NCBI GenBank assembly: GCA_963693085.1
Contig: OY856413.1
Span: forward strand, 744,120,556 to 744,184,555
DNA from: Alisma plantago-aquatica
Taxonomy: Eukaryota; Streptophyta; Magnoliopsida; Alismatales; Alismataceae
Direction of reading: 5' to 3'
DNA length: 64,000 bases
In this document: positions 11,224-24,912 of the stretch, one piece after another
Layout of the letters: every line of letters begins with the position of its first letter
Numbering within the stretch: the first letter of the stretch is position 1
The notes under the pieces: generated by a model
Database searches by the model: none
What the model was told of the DNA's origin: nothing
The model's input: the letters and a program-made list of their open reading frames with translations, nothing else
Made by a program: the position numbers and the translations under genes

Positions 11224-14200
11224 TGTAAGGAGAGTGAGATCATCCCTTTACTAAAAATTTGAAGAATTGACATCCATTCCAAACACTCTCAGAGGTATGA
11301 TGGAATGGGCATAAATTTATCAAATTTATTAAACATTGGTATACAAAAGACCATTAGAAAGTAGCGGAATAAAAAATTACTGACTATATTCAATTTCATA
11401 AAAGGTTTACAAAAATACATCAAATTCTCCCATTAGGGTTTACATCAAGATACACAATCATGATCTAGATAGAGGGAAGTCTAGACTACTACAATCTTGT
11501 CTCCAAGCAACATCTCCATCAACCGAGTCCAAGCCAAAAGATAAGATCTTCCTTGTCTTATCCATCACCTTGCTCAACACATGGGTGGTTGGGAAGGCAC
11601 CCAATAAAAGGGAGAGGAGAACAAGGTATGCGCCAAATAATGAATAAGTACAAGAGAAAAGGAAATCATATGAAACATAAATATATGGAATCATCATAAG
11701 ATGAGAGGGCCAAGAGAATGAGTCACATAACAAAATAAATTCTTACCATTACAAAACATATAAGAAGTAGCATGCATGATATTAATTGGACTACATTAAC
11801 TAAGTAGGGTTGAGGCACCTATCAGACCTCAAACTATAGGTGAGGGGAGAATTCATACATTCCCAGTCACCTATAAAATTTTATAGGGGAGGAATAACAC
11901 ATTCCCCAAGGGAGAATAAGACGTTCCCTAGGGCGATTATTTACATGCCCTCTATGGGTCGTTCTACATCAGTACCACTACTATAGTTAAATAGCCAATT
12001 AAACCATCATGCTCAAGAAATAGTAAAGTGGTAAGATAAATCATTATATAATTACAACTTGGTGGGGGGGTTCCAAGACCTAAGAATAATGTTCTGAAAC
12101 TGATTTATGAGGCAAGTATATCAAAAGATTCCATAGTATATGAAATACGGTTTAATAAAGCCTCATTATAGAAAATTAGGTTAAGGCACAATTATTCCCA
12201 ACTTAAGGTGTAAATGCACATACATAAATAGGGATTGCACATACATATCACATACCTCTCTTACTGATATCAATTACTAACTTTCACCACTTTAATTGAG
12301 TCCAAGTTCCACTTTGCCTATTTTCAATGTATTAACATGTATTAGAGTACATAGTGCACATTAATATATAGAAACCCTATTTTTAGATATTTTTAGAAAA
12401 ATTCGGATTTATACTCTTAAAACATCACCAATAAACTTATTAGGTTTTCCTGATCAAGAAAACATATATTTATGTTAATTTTGGAGTTATGATGTTTAAG
12501 ATGTAATTTGTATGGATTGTATGCATTAAATTCGTTTTACAAAAATCACCCTTTGTAAAACCATGAAATTAGACCCTGAAAATATTTTTATTAAATATAG
12601 ATTAATTTTCCAATTCCAAAACATATTTATTTGTCAAATTTTGATAAGCGGTTTGGAAGATATGAATTTTGCAATACGGGCCAATAGGAAATTGCCACAT
12701 CATCAAACCGATCGAGATAATTAAAGACAGAGGAAGTGGGAGAAAACACCATTCGACCAAGATCAGGTTTGAAGTTGCATAGGTAACCAAACTAGAGCTT
12801 CTAGAGAAGGTAAAACAGCAAGAAATCAAAACCTTAGAAGAGCATGGTAAAAAGAGATGGAAATCGTCAATTTTCAACATAAAAGCATGAGTTTTAAGCA
12901 TGTACTAAGCAATATATGAGAAGTGGGTTATGAAACTCGCCTCTAGGGAATATGCGAAGGTCCAAATAGCAAGGATCCGATCTTAGAAGGTCTGGTTTCT
13001 CCAAGCCTAGCTCCTTTCTTGGACAAAGATCACCTTCTCAACTTAGAGGTGATAAACCCTAGCAAAAGAGTATAGAGATGAGGTGTTTTAGGGTTCTAGG
13101 TGGGGTTTCACCATGGAGTTCCATGGTTAAGACCTATAATAGGGTGTAAGGAAGACTAACAATATTAAAATAGGGAAGGGAGGGAGGCAACTTACTAGTT
13201 TGGGTCGAATTCACCAAGGAGGAGCTTTGGAAACCCTAATAGAGCAATTTGGAAGCCTTATGAGCCTTCTTCACCAAGGTAGGCTCCCTCTGTTACCTTG
13301 GGACAAAACTTCGTATCCAAATTCAGAAGGAACTATTATCTAAGCTAGAGTAAATAAAAGGAGAGAAAGAGTTTTCGAATTGTGAGTTGGTAAGGGGTAT
13401 ACATGGCTATATATAGAAAGAGGTGAAGCATGAGGAGTATTAAGGGACGTTCCATGTGTCTTTAGCCTAGGGATTGATGGCCATGCAAGAGAATAGCTCA
13501 TAGAGGCTTCATGCATATCAAAATTCGTTTCTAAGAGCCCATAGATTATTCTAGGCCATCCCCACCATTTTTCAAGAAAGAAATAACCACATTGGTTGAT
13601 AGCTTTTAAGGATAAGCATCTTTATAAAGAGGGTAATCCCTATAATGCCCTTGGAAAGAAATACCATCAAACCAAGGTGAAACTAGGTTCTCCAATGGTT
13701 TAAAATCTTGTTAATGGTAAGTTAATATCCAAGGATTAAAATTCAGTTGATAATTTGCAAAAGAAAACCTCCCAATTGGGTAAATTGCATAAAAGTCCAG
13801 AATGTACCTAAAATTGCATAACCTACACAAACAACATCCAAATTGGACCAAAATTCATCCACAAGTTATCTTTGATGTGTATAATATGAGTTTTACATTA
13901 TTTACATATTTTGAATTTATAAATCACATTATTAATTACTTATGCCTTTTATTGATTTTCTCTCTCCTAAACTTATCCTAATATTTCATGGTTGTCCAAA
14001 TTAGATGAAATTTGACATGTAGGCTAATTTTGATATGTAGATTTCTAACTTGAAGTTTGTTTCCTCTTTTGAGACTTATTTTTATGAGATATTTCATATG
14101 GCCCATTAACGGCCCATTATCTAAATTGTTCATCCGATTAAGTTTCTTATCTTCATATTACCACTAATATGAGTTGTGGCATACGTTATGCTTTCAAATC

Positions 14201-14424
14201 ACATCAAAAAGTTAGATTAAGGTTTAGAGAACTTAATCATGGTAATTAAGCTTTCACTGAGGTATTTGAGCATAAACTGTTCCATTGGTATAATTACTGA
14301 ATAAATGTTCACTAAACCACTATAAATTCCACTAATTAAATATAAAGGCCAATAAGGATAGAAATGAAAGGAAAAGATGGGAAAGAGGGTCAAAAGACAA
14401 AATTTCAGAATTTAGTATGCTACA
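11224..14424 (-). repeat. LARD LTR 1 (outer 3' LTR)
   Basis: 3,201 bp, TGTAAC...TTACA family ends (this copy reads TGTAGC at the minus-strand start). It is followed on the plus strand by the polypurine tract of internal region 1. A reading frame of 91 codons at 11458-11733 recurs in LTRs 2 and 3 but is stopped in LTR 4, and its changes are mostly amino-acid replacing, so it is not treated as a gene. Confidence 0.9.
13407..13416 (-). promoter_or_regulatory. TATA box of LARD LTR 1
   Basis: CTATATATAG, present at the same place in all four LTRs, about 1.0 kb from the LTR start on the minus strand. This leaves about 2.2 kb of transcribed R/U5. Confidence 0.65.
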
Positions 14425-14444
14425 AAACTCCACCCCTTAAAGAG
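14425..14444 (-). other. LARD polypurine tract and pol-end relic, unit 1
   Basis: The minus strand reads CCTCTTTAAGGGGTGGAGTT before the LTR, the polypurine tract. Just upstream, a GGGGACGAAAT stretch is the decayed end of a chromovirus pol (in unit 3 the frame reads DFGDEILFKGW). Confidence 0.75.
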
Positions 14445-16439
14445 GATTTCGTCCCCAAAATCACAAGCAAGAAGGGAAGGGTGAGTGTGCAACATCTCAT
14501 CACAAAACTTCAGTTTATTTCTCCAACCTTAACTTCTACCAAACAACTCATCAACATATACTCCACAAGCATCTTGACATTGGTTTAGGTTCTCAAGGAT
14601 CACCTAGGTTCCATTATTTAGATATTATTTTTAGGAGATTTAACATTATGTACATTTTTGGCTCATTAACAATATATTCATTGTGATATCACATTATCAC
14701 CATTATTGTTAATTATAAGTTATATTTCATTATCATCCATGAAACATCATATATATACATATATATTTCTCATTTATCTTACTAATAATTTTAGCAAAAT
14801 TATGGGTTACTCAATTCCCTCAATATACTTGATCATTATCCTTAATATTTTGAACTTTGACTTCATCATCCTTATACTACCACAATAAGTTATAACGAAT
14901 TATTTTGCATGAAATATTCAATTTGTCATTAAGTCTTCATTCAATCCAAATTATGTCACATCAATTACATATATTTATATTAAGCAATATCTCATTACCA
15001 CATTATCTTTATTGCTCACATTAATGTCATCATTAATCATTTTCTCATATTTACATATATTATTGATTTGCACATTTATGTGAATCGATTACTTTTTATC
15101 CATATTGAAGTCATTATATATATTTTAATGATAAAGGTGGGGCATATTACATATAAATGATTTGATTCACATACTAAGTCATTAGGTGATTAATTATGTG
15201 TACTAGAGAACAAGGTGATATGCATTTCATATTGATGACTTTATTAATCTATGATTTATGTGTATTTAAGTATGTTATCTGATTATGATACCTAGTGACA
15301 CTAATGTATCGTGAAAGGCATTAAGGATGTATATGTTAAGGTTAGATGATTACAACTTAGGGTTCAGGTTAATATGATCATTATATTTTACTTAGGTTAC
15401 AATTATCTTACTTGTCATTTTATTAGGGTTTATTGGTTTATGACATGGGCAACACCATGCATATCCATTAGGATTAATATGTGAGTTACTCATATTATGT
15501 GCATTAGGTATTCATTAGGGTTTAAACATATAAATTATTCCTCAAATGATCATTATATGTTCATTAATATATAAACAAGCACGTTAGGCTATAACTATAA
15601 CTTGTTTGGACCCCACTAAGGTTTAAAGAACTACAACCTCTTAAGTATGGGGTTACAGTTTCTAAAGATAGTGTAGATAGATTTCATGATGTCATAGGGC
15701 TCCATCCCCCTAAAGAGGATTTTGTCCTCAAAATTTAACCACCCAACATCATCAAACTAACTATACTCCACCCCTTAAAAGTTCGACCTATTAAGCCAAA
15801 ATACACTAGGGTTAAAGGATGAGTCTAACTAAACCATGTACAAGATCTGTCACACTTCCACGGCACCCTCTAATAGCTCACTTAACCCCAAACTTCAAAG
15901 TCTAGGTTTTAGGGATAACTATCCAAACATGTGACCCCAAGGGACATAAGGAGACTATCTTGGTATCCATCCTCAAACAAGTCATCATACACCTAAAACT
16001 TTGGATTCCCAAAGATATACAACATAGATGCCTAAGGTCACTATTGCCTAAAAGCAAACTATTTCAGACAATCCATTTCAACTTAGGCCAGGCCGGTATC
16101 ATATGGATCTGGGAGTCCTCGTAAACCAAACAAGTGGCGCGGAGGAAAATATTGCCAGCCCCCAGAACCTGATCCTTTCTAGACACCTTTGCTTCAACTT
16201 CATACCCTAATAGTTGCCTAAATCCAAACCTAAACAACATTAAGTTATGCATATTTTAGTTATGATTATTTTATGGTTTTATTCATCATGATACTAATGT
16301 GGAACTATAGGGTCCTAAATCAACCTTTCATCATTCATAGATCAACTATAGGGCAACCATGTCACCTAAAGGAACTATGTAAGGCAGAGATTCTAATTAG
16401 GGAGACAAAACTGAAATAGTCAGATTTCGGCTACCACGG

Positions 16440-16451
16440 GCTCTGATACCA
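16440..16451 (-). other. Primer-binding site, LARD unit 1
   Basis: The minus strand reads TGGTATCAGAGC, complementary to the 3' end of initiator tRNA-Met, three bases from the LTR end. Confidence 0.85.
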
Positions 16452-16454
16452 TGC

Positions 16455-19400
16455 TGTAAGGAGAGTGAGATCATCCCTTTACTCAAAATTTGAAGAATTG
16501 ACATCCATTCCAAACACTCTCAGAGATATGATGGAATGGGCATACATTTTCCAAATTTATTAAACATCGGTATACAAAAGACCATTAGAAAGCAGCGGAA
16601 TAAAAAATTACTTACTATATTCAATTTAATAAAAGGTTTACAAAAATACATCAAATTCTCCCATTAGGGTTTACATCAAGATACACAATCATGATCTATA
16701 TAGAGGGAAGTCTAGACTACTACAATCTTGTCTCCAAGCAACATCTCCATCGACCGAATCCAAACCAAAAGATAAGATCTTCCTTGTCTTATCCATCACC
16801 TTGCTCAACACCTGGGTGGTTGGGAAGGCACCCAGCAAAAGGGAGAGGAGAACAAGGTATGCGTCAAATAATGAATAAGTACAAGAGAAAAGGAAATCAT
16901 ATAAAACATAAATATATTGAATCATCATAAGATGAGAGGGCCAAGAGAATGAGGCACATAACAAAATAGATTCTTACCATTACAAAACATATAAGAAGTA
17001 ACATGCATGATATTAATTGGACTACATTAACTGAGTAGGGTTGAGGCACCTATCGGACCTCAGCCTATAGATGAGGGGAGAATTCATACATTCCCAATCA
17101 CCTATCAAATTTTATAGGGGAGGAATAACACATTCCCTAGGGGAGAATAAGACGTTCCCCAGGGCGATTATTTACATGCCCTTTGTGGGTCATTTTACAT
17201 AAGTACCACTACTATAGTTAAATAGCCAAATAAACTATCATGCTCTAGAAATAGTAAAGTGGCAAGATAAATCATCATATAATTAAAACTTGGTGGTGGG
17301 GTTCTAAGACCCAAGAATAATGTTCTGAAACTGATTTATGAGGCAAGTATAGCAAAAGATTCAAGAGTATATGAAATAGGGTTTAATAAAGCCTCATTAT
17401 AGAAAAATAGGTTAAGGCACAATTATTCCCAACTTAAGGTGTAAATGCACATACATATCACATACATATCACATACCTCTCTTACTGATATCAATTACTA
17501 ACTTTCACCACTTTAATTGAGTCCAAGTTCCACTTTGCCTTTTTCAATGTATTAACATGTATTAGAGTACATAGTGCACATTAATATATAGAAACCCTAT
17601 TTTTAGAGCTTTTTAGAAAAATTCGGATTTAGACTCTTAAAACATCACCAATAAACTTATTAGGTTTTCCTGATCAAGAAAACATATATTTATGTTAATT
17701 TTGGAGTTATGATGTTTAAGATGTAATTTTTATGGATTTTTTGCATTAAGTTCGTTTTACAAAAATCACCCTTCGTCAAACCATGAAGTCAGACCTTGAA
17801 AATATTTTTATTTGATAGAGATTAATTTTCCAATTCCAAAACATATTTATTTGTCAAATTTCGGTAATCAGTTTAGAAGATATGAATTTTGCAATACTGA
17901 CCAATAGGAAATTGCCACATCATCAAACTGATCGAGACAATTAAAGAGAGAGGGAGAGGGAGAAAACACCATTCGACCAAGATCAGGTTTGAAGTTGCAT
18001 AGGTAACCAAAGTAGAGCTTCTAGAGAAGGTAAAACAGCAAGAAATCAAAACCTTAGAAGAGCATGGTAAAAAGAGATGGAAATCGTCGATTTTCAACAT
18101 TAAAGCATGAGTTTTAAGCATGTACTAAGCAATATATGAGAAGTGGGTTATGAAACTCGCCTCTAGAGAAGATACGAAGGTCCAAACAGCAACTATCCGA
18201 GCTTAGAAGGTCTGGTTTCTCCAAGCCTAGCTCCTTTCTTGGACAAAGATCACCTTCTCAACTTAGAGGTGATAAACCCTAGCAACAGAGCATAGAGATG
18301 AGGTGTTTTAGGGTTCTAGGTGTGGTTTCACCATGGAGTTCCATGGTTATGACCTATAATAGGGTGTAAGGAAGAATAACAGTATGAAAAAAGGGAAGGG
18401 AGGGAGGCAACTTACTAGTTTTGGTCGAATTCACCAAGGAGGAGCTTTGGAAACCCTAATAGAGCAATTTGGAAGCCTTATGAACCTTCTTCACCAAGGT
18501 AGGCTCCCTCTATTACCTTAGGACAGAAACTTCATGGACAAATATAGAAGGAACTATTATCTAAGCTAGAGGAAATAAAAGGAGAGCAAGAGTTTTCGAA
18601 TTGTGAGTTGGGAAGGGGTATACACTGCTATATATAGAAAGAGGTGAAGCATGAGGAGTATTAAGGGACTTTCCATGTGTCTTTAACCTAGGGATTGATG
18701 GCCATGCAAGAGGATAGCTCATAGAGGCTTCATGCATATAAAAGTCGGTTCTAAGAGACCATAGATTATTCTAGGCCATCCCCACCATTTCTCAAGAAAG
18801 AAATAACCTCATTGGTTGATAGCTTTTAAGGATAAGCATCTTTATAAAGAGGGTAATCCCTATAATGCCCTTGGAAAGAAATACCATCCAACCAAGGTGA
18901 AACTAGGTTCTCCAATGGTTTAAAATCTCATTAATGGTAAGGGAATATCCAAGGATTAAAATTCAGTTGATAATTTGCAAAGAAAACCTCCCAATTGGGT
19001 AAATTACATAAAAGTCCAGAATGTACCTAAAATTGCATAACCTGCACAAACAACATCCAAATTGGACCAAACTTCATCCACAAGTTATCTTTTATGTGTA
19101 TAATATGAATTTACCATTATTTCATATTTTGAATTTATAAAATCACATTATTAATTACTTATACCTTTTATTGATTTTCTCTCTCCTAAACTTATCCTAA
19201 TATTTCAAGGTTGTCCAAATTAGATGAAATTTGACATGTAGGCTAATTTTGATATGTAGATTTCGAACTTAAAGTTTGTTTCCTCTTTTGATACTTATTT
19301 TTATGAGATATGTCATATGGCCCATTAACGGCCCATTATCTAAATTGTTCATCCGATTAAGTTTATGATCTTCATATTACCACTAAAATGAGTTATGTGG

Positions 19401-19645
19401 CATATGTTATGTTTTCAAATCACATCAAAAAGTTAGATTAAGGTTTAGAGCACTTAGTCATGGTAATTAAGCTTTCATTGAGGTATTTGAGCATAAACTG
19501 TTCCATTGGTATAATTAGTGAATAAATGTTCACTAAACCACTATACATTCCACTAATTAAATAGAAAGGCCAATAAGGATAGAAATGAAAGGAAAAGATG
19601 GGAAAGAGGGTCAAAAGACAAAATTTCAGAATTCAGTATGTTACA
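16455..19645 (-). repeat. LARD LTR 2
   Basis: 3,191 bp, TG...CA ends. Between about 17850 and 18780 its variants agree with LTR 3. In the part equivalent to 13680-14050 of LTR 1 they agree with LTR 4 (for example GCAAAGAAAACC and CCAAACTTCATCC). Confidence 0.9.
18628..18637 (-). promoter_or_regulatory. TATA box of LARD LTR 2
   Basis: CTATATATAG at the conserved place. The flanking base pattern (CACTG before it on the plus strand) matches LTR 3 and differs from LTRs 1 and 4. Confidence 0.6.
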
Positions 19646-21698
19646 ACACTCCACCCCATAAAGAGGATTTCGTCCCCAAAATCACAAGCAAGAAGGGAAG
19701 GGTGAGTGTGCAACATCTCATCACAAAACTTCAGGTTATTTCTCCAACCTTAACTTCTACCAAACAACTCATCAACATATACTCCACAAGCATGTTGACA
19801 TAGGTTTAGGTTCTCAAGGATCACCTAGGTTCCATTATTTAGATATTCTTTTTAGGAGATTTAACATTATGTACATTTTTGGCTCATTAACATTATATTC
19901 ATTATGATATCACATTATCACCATTATTTTTAATTATAAGTTATATTTCATTATCATCCATGAAACATCATATATATACATATATATTTCTCATTTATCT
20001 TACTAAGAACTTTAACAAAATTATGGGTTACTCAATTCCCTCAGTATACTTGATCATTATCCTTAATATTTTGAACTTCGACTTCATCATCCTTATACTA
20101 CCACATTAAGTTATAATGAATTATTTTGCATGAAATACTCAATTTTTCATTAAGTCTTCATTTAATCCAAATTATGTCACATCAATTACATATATTTATA
20201 TTAAACGTTATCTCATTACCACATTATCTTTATTGCTCACATTAATGTCATCATTAATCATTTTCTCATATTTATTTATATTATTGATTTGCACATTTAT
20301 ATGAATCGATTACTTTTTATCCATATTGAAGTCATTATATATATTTTAATGATCAAGGTGGTGCATATTACATATTAATGATTTGATTCACATACTAAAT
20401 CATTAGGTGATTAATTATGTGTATTAGAGAACAAGGTGATATGCATTTCATATTGATGACATGATTAATATATGATTTATGTGTATTAAAGTATGTTATC
20501 TGATTATGATACCTAGTGACACAAATGTATCATGAAAGGCATTAAGGATGTACATGTTAAGGTTAGATGATTACAACTTAGGGTTCAGGTTAATATGATC
20601 ATTATATTTTACTTAGCATGTATTAAGTCTTAAGATTAGGTTACAATTATCTTACTTGTCATTTCATTAGGGTTTATTGGTTTATGACATGGGAGAAACC
20701 ATGCATATCCATTAGGATTAATATGTGAGTTACTCATATTATGTGCATTAGGTATTCATTAGGGTTTAAACATATAAATTATTCCTCAGATGATCATTAT
20801 ATGTTCATTAATATATAAACAAGCACGTTAGGCTATAACTATAATTTGTTTGGACCCCACTAAGGTTTCAAGAACTACAACCTCTTAAGTATGGGGTTAC
20901 AATTTCTAAAGATAGTGTAGATAGATTTCAAGATTTCATAGGGCTCCATCCCCCTAAAGAGGATTTTGTCCTCAAAATCTAACCACCCAACATCATCAAA
21001 CTAACTATACACCATCCCTTAAAAGTTTGACCTATTAAGCCAAAATACACAAGGGTAAAAGGATGAGTCTAACTAAACCATGTACAAGATCTGTCACACT
21101 TCCACGACACCCTCTGATAGCTCACTTAACCCCAAACTTCAAAGTCTAGGTTTTAGGGATAACTATCCAAACATGTGACCCCAAGGGATATAAGGAGACT
21201 ATCTTGGTATCCATCCTCAAACAAGTCATCATACACCTAAAACTTTGGATTCCTAAAGATATACAACATAGATGCCTAAGGTCACTATTGCCTAAAAGCA
21301 AACTATTTCAGACAATCCATTTCATCTTAGGCCAGGCCGATATCATATGGATCTGGGAGTCCTCGTAAACCAAACAAGTGGCGCAGTGGAAAATATTGCC
21401 AGCCCCCAGAACCTTATCCTTTCTAGACACCTTTGCTTCAACTTCATACCCTAATAGTTGCCTAAAGCCAAACCTAAACAACATTAAGTTATGCATATTT
21501 TAGTTATGATTATTTTATGGTTTTATTCATCATTATACTAATGTGGAACTATAGGGTCCTAAATCAACCTTTCATCATTCATAGATCAACTGTAGGGAAA
21601 CCATGTCACCTAAAGGAACTATGTAAGGCAGAGATTCTAATTAGGGAGACAAAACTGAAATAGTCAGATTCTGACTACCATGGGCTCTGATACCATGC
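19646..21698 (-). mobile_element. LARD internal region 2 (non-coding)
   Basis: 2,053 bp. Polypurine tract at 19646-19665, primer-binding site at 21684-21695. No protein domain is readable. It contains the stretch around 20620-20640 that is missing from internal region 1. Confidence 0.85.
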
Positions 21699-24600
21699 TG
21701 TAAGGAGAGTGAGATCATCCCTTTACTAAAAATTTGAAGAATTGACATCCATTCCAAACACTCTCATAGGTATGATGGAATGGGCATAAATGTTCCAAAT
21801 TTATTAAACATTGGTATACAAAAGACCATTAGAAAGCAGCAGAATAAAAAAATAGTTATTATATTCAATTTCATAAAAGGTTTACAAAAATACATCAAAT
21901 TCTCCCATTAGGGTTTACATCAATATACACAATCATGATATAGATAGAGGGAAGTCTAGACTACTACAATCGTGTCTCCAAGCAACATCTCCATCAATCG
22001 AGTCCAAGCCAAAAGCTAAGATCTTCCTTGTCTTATCCATCACCTTACTCAACACCTGGGTGGTTGGGAAGGCACCCAGAAAAAGGGAGAGGAGAACAAG
22101 GTATGCGTCAAATAATAAATAAGTACAAGAGAAATGGAAATCATATGAAACATAAATATATTGAATCATCATAAGATGAGAGGGCCAAGAGAATGAGGCA
22201 CATAACAAAATAGATTCTTACCATTACAAAACATATAAGAAGTAGCATGCATGATATTAATTGGACTACATTAACTTAGTAGGGTTGAGGCACCTATCAG
22301 ACCTCAGCCTATAGGTGAGGGGAGAATTCATACATTCCCAATCACATATCAAATTTTATAGGGGAGGAATAACACATTCCCCAGGGGAGAATATGACGTT
22401 CCCCAGGGCAATTATTTACATGCCCTCTGTGGGTCGTTTTACATAAGTACCACTACTATAGTTAAATAGCCAAATAAACCATCATGCTCAAAAAATAGTA
22501 AAGTGGCAAGATAAATCATCATATAATTACAACTTGGTGGTGGGGTTCCAAGACCCAAGAAATATATTCTGAAATAGATTTATGAGGCAAGTATAGCAAA
22601 AGATTCAAGAGTATATGAAATAGGGTTTAATAAAGCCTCATTATAGAAAAATAGGTTAAGGCACAATTATTCCCAACTTAAGGTGTAAATGCACATACAT
22701 AAATAGGTATTGCACATACATAGCACATACATATCACATACCTCTCTTATTGATATCAATTACTAACTTTCACCACTTCAATTGAGTCCAAGTTCCACTT
22801 TGCTTGTTTTCAATGTATTAACATGTATTAGAGTACATAGTGCACATTAATATATAGAAACCCTATTTTTAGAGCTTTTTAGAAAAATTGGGATTTAGAC
22901 TCTTAAAACATCACCAATAAACTTATTAGGTTTTCCTGATCAAGAAAACATATATTTATGTTAATTTTGGAGTTATGATGTTTAAGATGTAATTTTTATG
23001 GATTTTATGCATTAAATTCGTTTCACAAAAATCACCCTTCGTCAAACCATGAAATCAGACCTTGAAAATATTTTTATTAGATAGAGATTAATTTTCCAAT
23101 TCCAAAACATATTTATTTTTCAAATTTCGGTAAGCAGTTTAGAAGATATGAATTTTGCAATACTGACCAATAGGAAATGGCCACATCATCAAACCGATCG
23201 AGATAATTAAAGAGAGAGGCAGAGGGAGAAAACACCATTCGACCAAGATCAGGTTTGAAGTTTCATAGGTAACCAAACTAGAGTTTCTAGAGAAGGTAAA
23301 ACAGCAAGAAATCAAAACCTTAGAAGAGCATGGTAAAAAGAGATGGAAATCGTCGATTTTCAACATAAAAGCATGAGTTTTAAGCATGTACTAAGCAATA
23401 TATGAGAAGTGGGTTATGAAACTCGCCTCTAGGGAAGATAAGAATGTCCAAACAGCAAGGATCCGAGCTTATAAGGTCTGGTTGCTCCAAGCCTAGCTCC
23501 TTTCTTGGACAAAGATCACCTTATCAACTTAGAGGTGATAAACCCGAGCAAAAGAACAGAGAGATGATGTGTTTTAGGGTTCTCGATGGGGTTTCACCAT
23601 GGAGTTCCATGGTTACGACCTATAATAGGGTGTAAGGAAGAATAAAATTATGAAAATAGGGAAGGTATGGAGGCAACTTACTAGTTTTGGTTGAATTCAC
23701 CAAGGAGGAGCTTTGGAAACCCTAATACAGCAATTTGGAAGCCTTATGAGCCTTCTTCACCAAGGTAGGCTCCCTCTATTACCATGGGACAGAAACTTTG
23801 TGGCCAAATACAGAAGGAAATATTATCTAAGCTAGAGGAAATAAAAGGAGAGCAAGAGTTTTCGAATTGTGAGTTGGGAAGGGGTATACACTGCTATATA
23901 TAGAAAGAGGTGAAGCATGAGGAGTATTAAGGGACTTTCCATGTGCCTTTAGCCTAGGATAGATGGCCATGCAAGAGGATAGCTCATAGAGGCTTCATGC
24001 ATATCAAAAGTCGGTTCTAAGAGCCCATAGATTATTCTAGGCCATCCCCACCGTTTTTCAAGAAAGAAATAACCTCATTGGTTGATAGCTTTTAAGGATA
24101 AGCATCTTTATAAAGAGGGTAATCCCTATAATGCCCTTGGAAAGAAATACCATCAAACCAAGGTGAAACTAGGTTCTACAATGGTTTAAAATCTTGTTAA
24201 TGGTAAGTTAATATCCAAGGATTAAAATTCAGTTGATAATTTGCAAAAGAAAACCTCCCAATTGGGTAAATTGCATAAAAGTCCAGAATGTACCTAAAAT
24301 TGCATAACCTACACAAACAACATCCAAATTGGACCAAAATTCATCCACAAGTTATCTTTGATGTGTATAATATGATTTTTACATTATTTACATATTTTGA
24401 ATTTATAAATCACATTATTAATTACTTATGCCTTTTATTGATTTTCTCTCTCCTAAACTTATCCTAATATTTCATGGTTGTCCAAATTAGATGAAATTTG
24501 ACATGTAGGCTAATTTTGATATGTAGATTTCTAACTTGAAGTTTGTTTCCTCTTTTGAGACTTATTTTTATGAGATATGTCATATGGCCCATTAACAGCC

Positions 24601-24912
24601 CATTATCTAAATTGTTCATCTGATTAAGTTTCTTATCTTCATATTACCACTAAAATGAGTTATGCGGCATATGGTATGTTTTCAAATCACATCAAAAAGT
24701 TAGATTAAGTTTTAGAGCACTTAATCATGGTATTAAAGCTTTCACTGAGGTATTTGAGCATAAAACGTTCCATTGGTATAATTAGTGAATAAATGTTCAC
24801 TAAACCACTATAAATTCCACTAATTAAATAGAAAGGCCAATAAGGATAGAAATGAAAGGAAAAGATGGGAAAGTGGGTCGAAAGACAAAATTTTAGAATT
24901 CGGTATGTTACA
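21699..24912 (-). repeat. LARD LTR 3
   Basis: 3,214 bp, TG...CA ends. It looks mosaic: its middle part shares variants with LTR 2, while its high-coordinate part (about 24180-24545) shares at least six linked variants with LTR 1. Confidence 0.9.
23894..23903 (-). promoter_or_regulatory. TATA box of LARD LTR 3
   Basis: CTATATATAG at the conserved place. Confidence 0.6.

Larger units (their letters stand above)
14425..16454 (-). mobile_element. LARD internal region 1 (non-coding)
   Basis: 2,030 bp between LTRs 1 and 2. The primer-binding site (complement GCTCTGATACCA) is at 16440-16451. No retroviral domain is readable on either strand. A 62-codon frame at 16064-16252 recurs in the other two units with replacement changes and is probably fortuitous. 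Compared with units 2 and 3 this copy lacks about 25 bp near 15392. It also holds two polypurine-like motifs besides the terminal one (15700-15730 and 15764-15780). Confidence 0.85.

Noticed and set aside
11458..11733. 91-codon frame conserved in LARD LTRs 1-3
   Set aside because: Most nucleotide differences between copies change the amino acid, LTR 4 has a stop in it, and it lies in R/U5 of an LTR. Copy similarity alone explains its recurrence.
16064..16252. 62-codon frame after the LARD primer-binding site, repeated at 21308 and 26574
   Set aside because: It does not resemble gag, its changes are mostly replacing, and it is far too short. Possible as a short peptide but unsupported.
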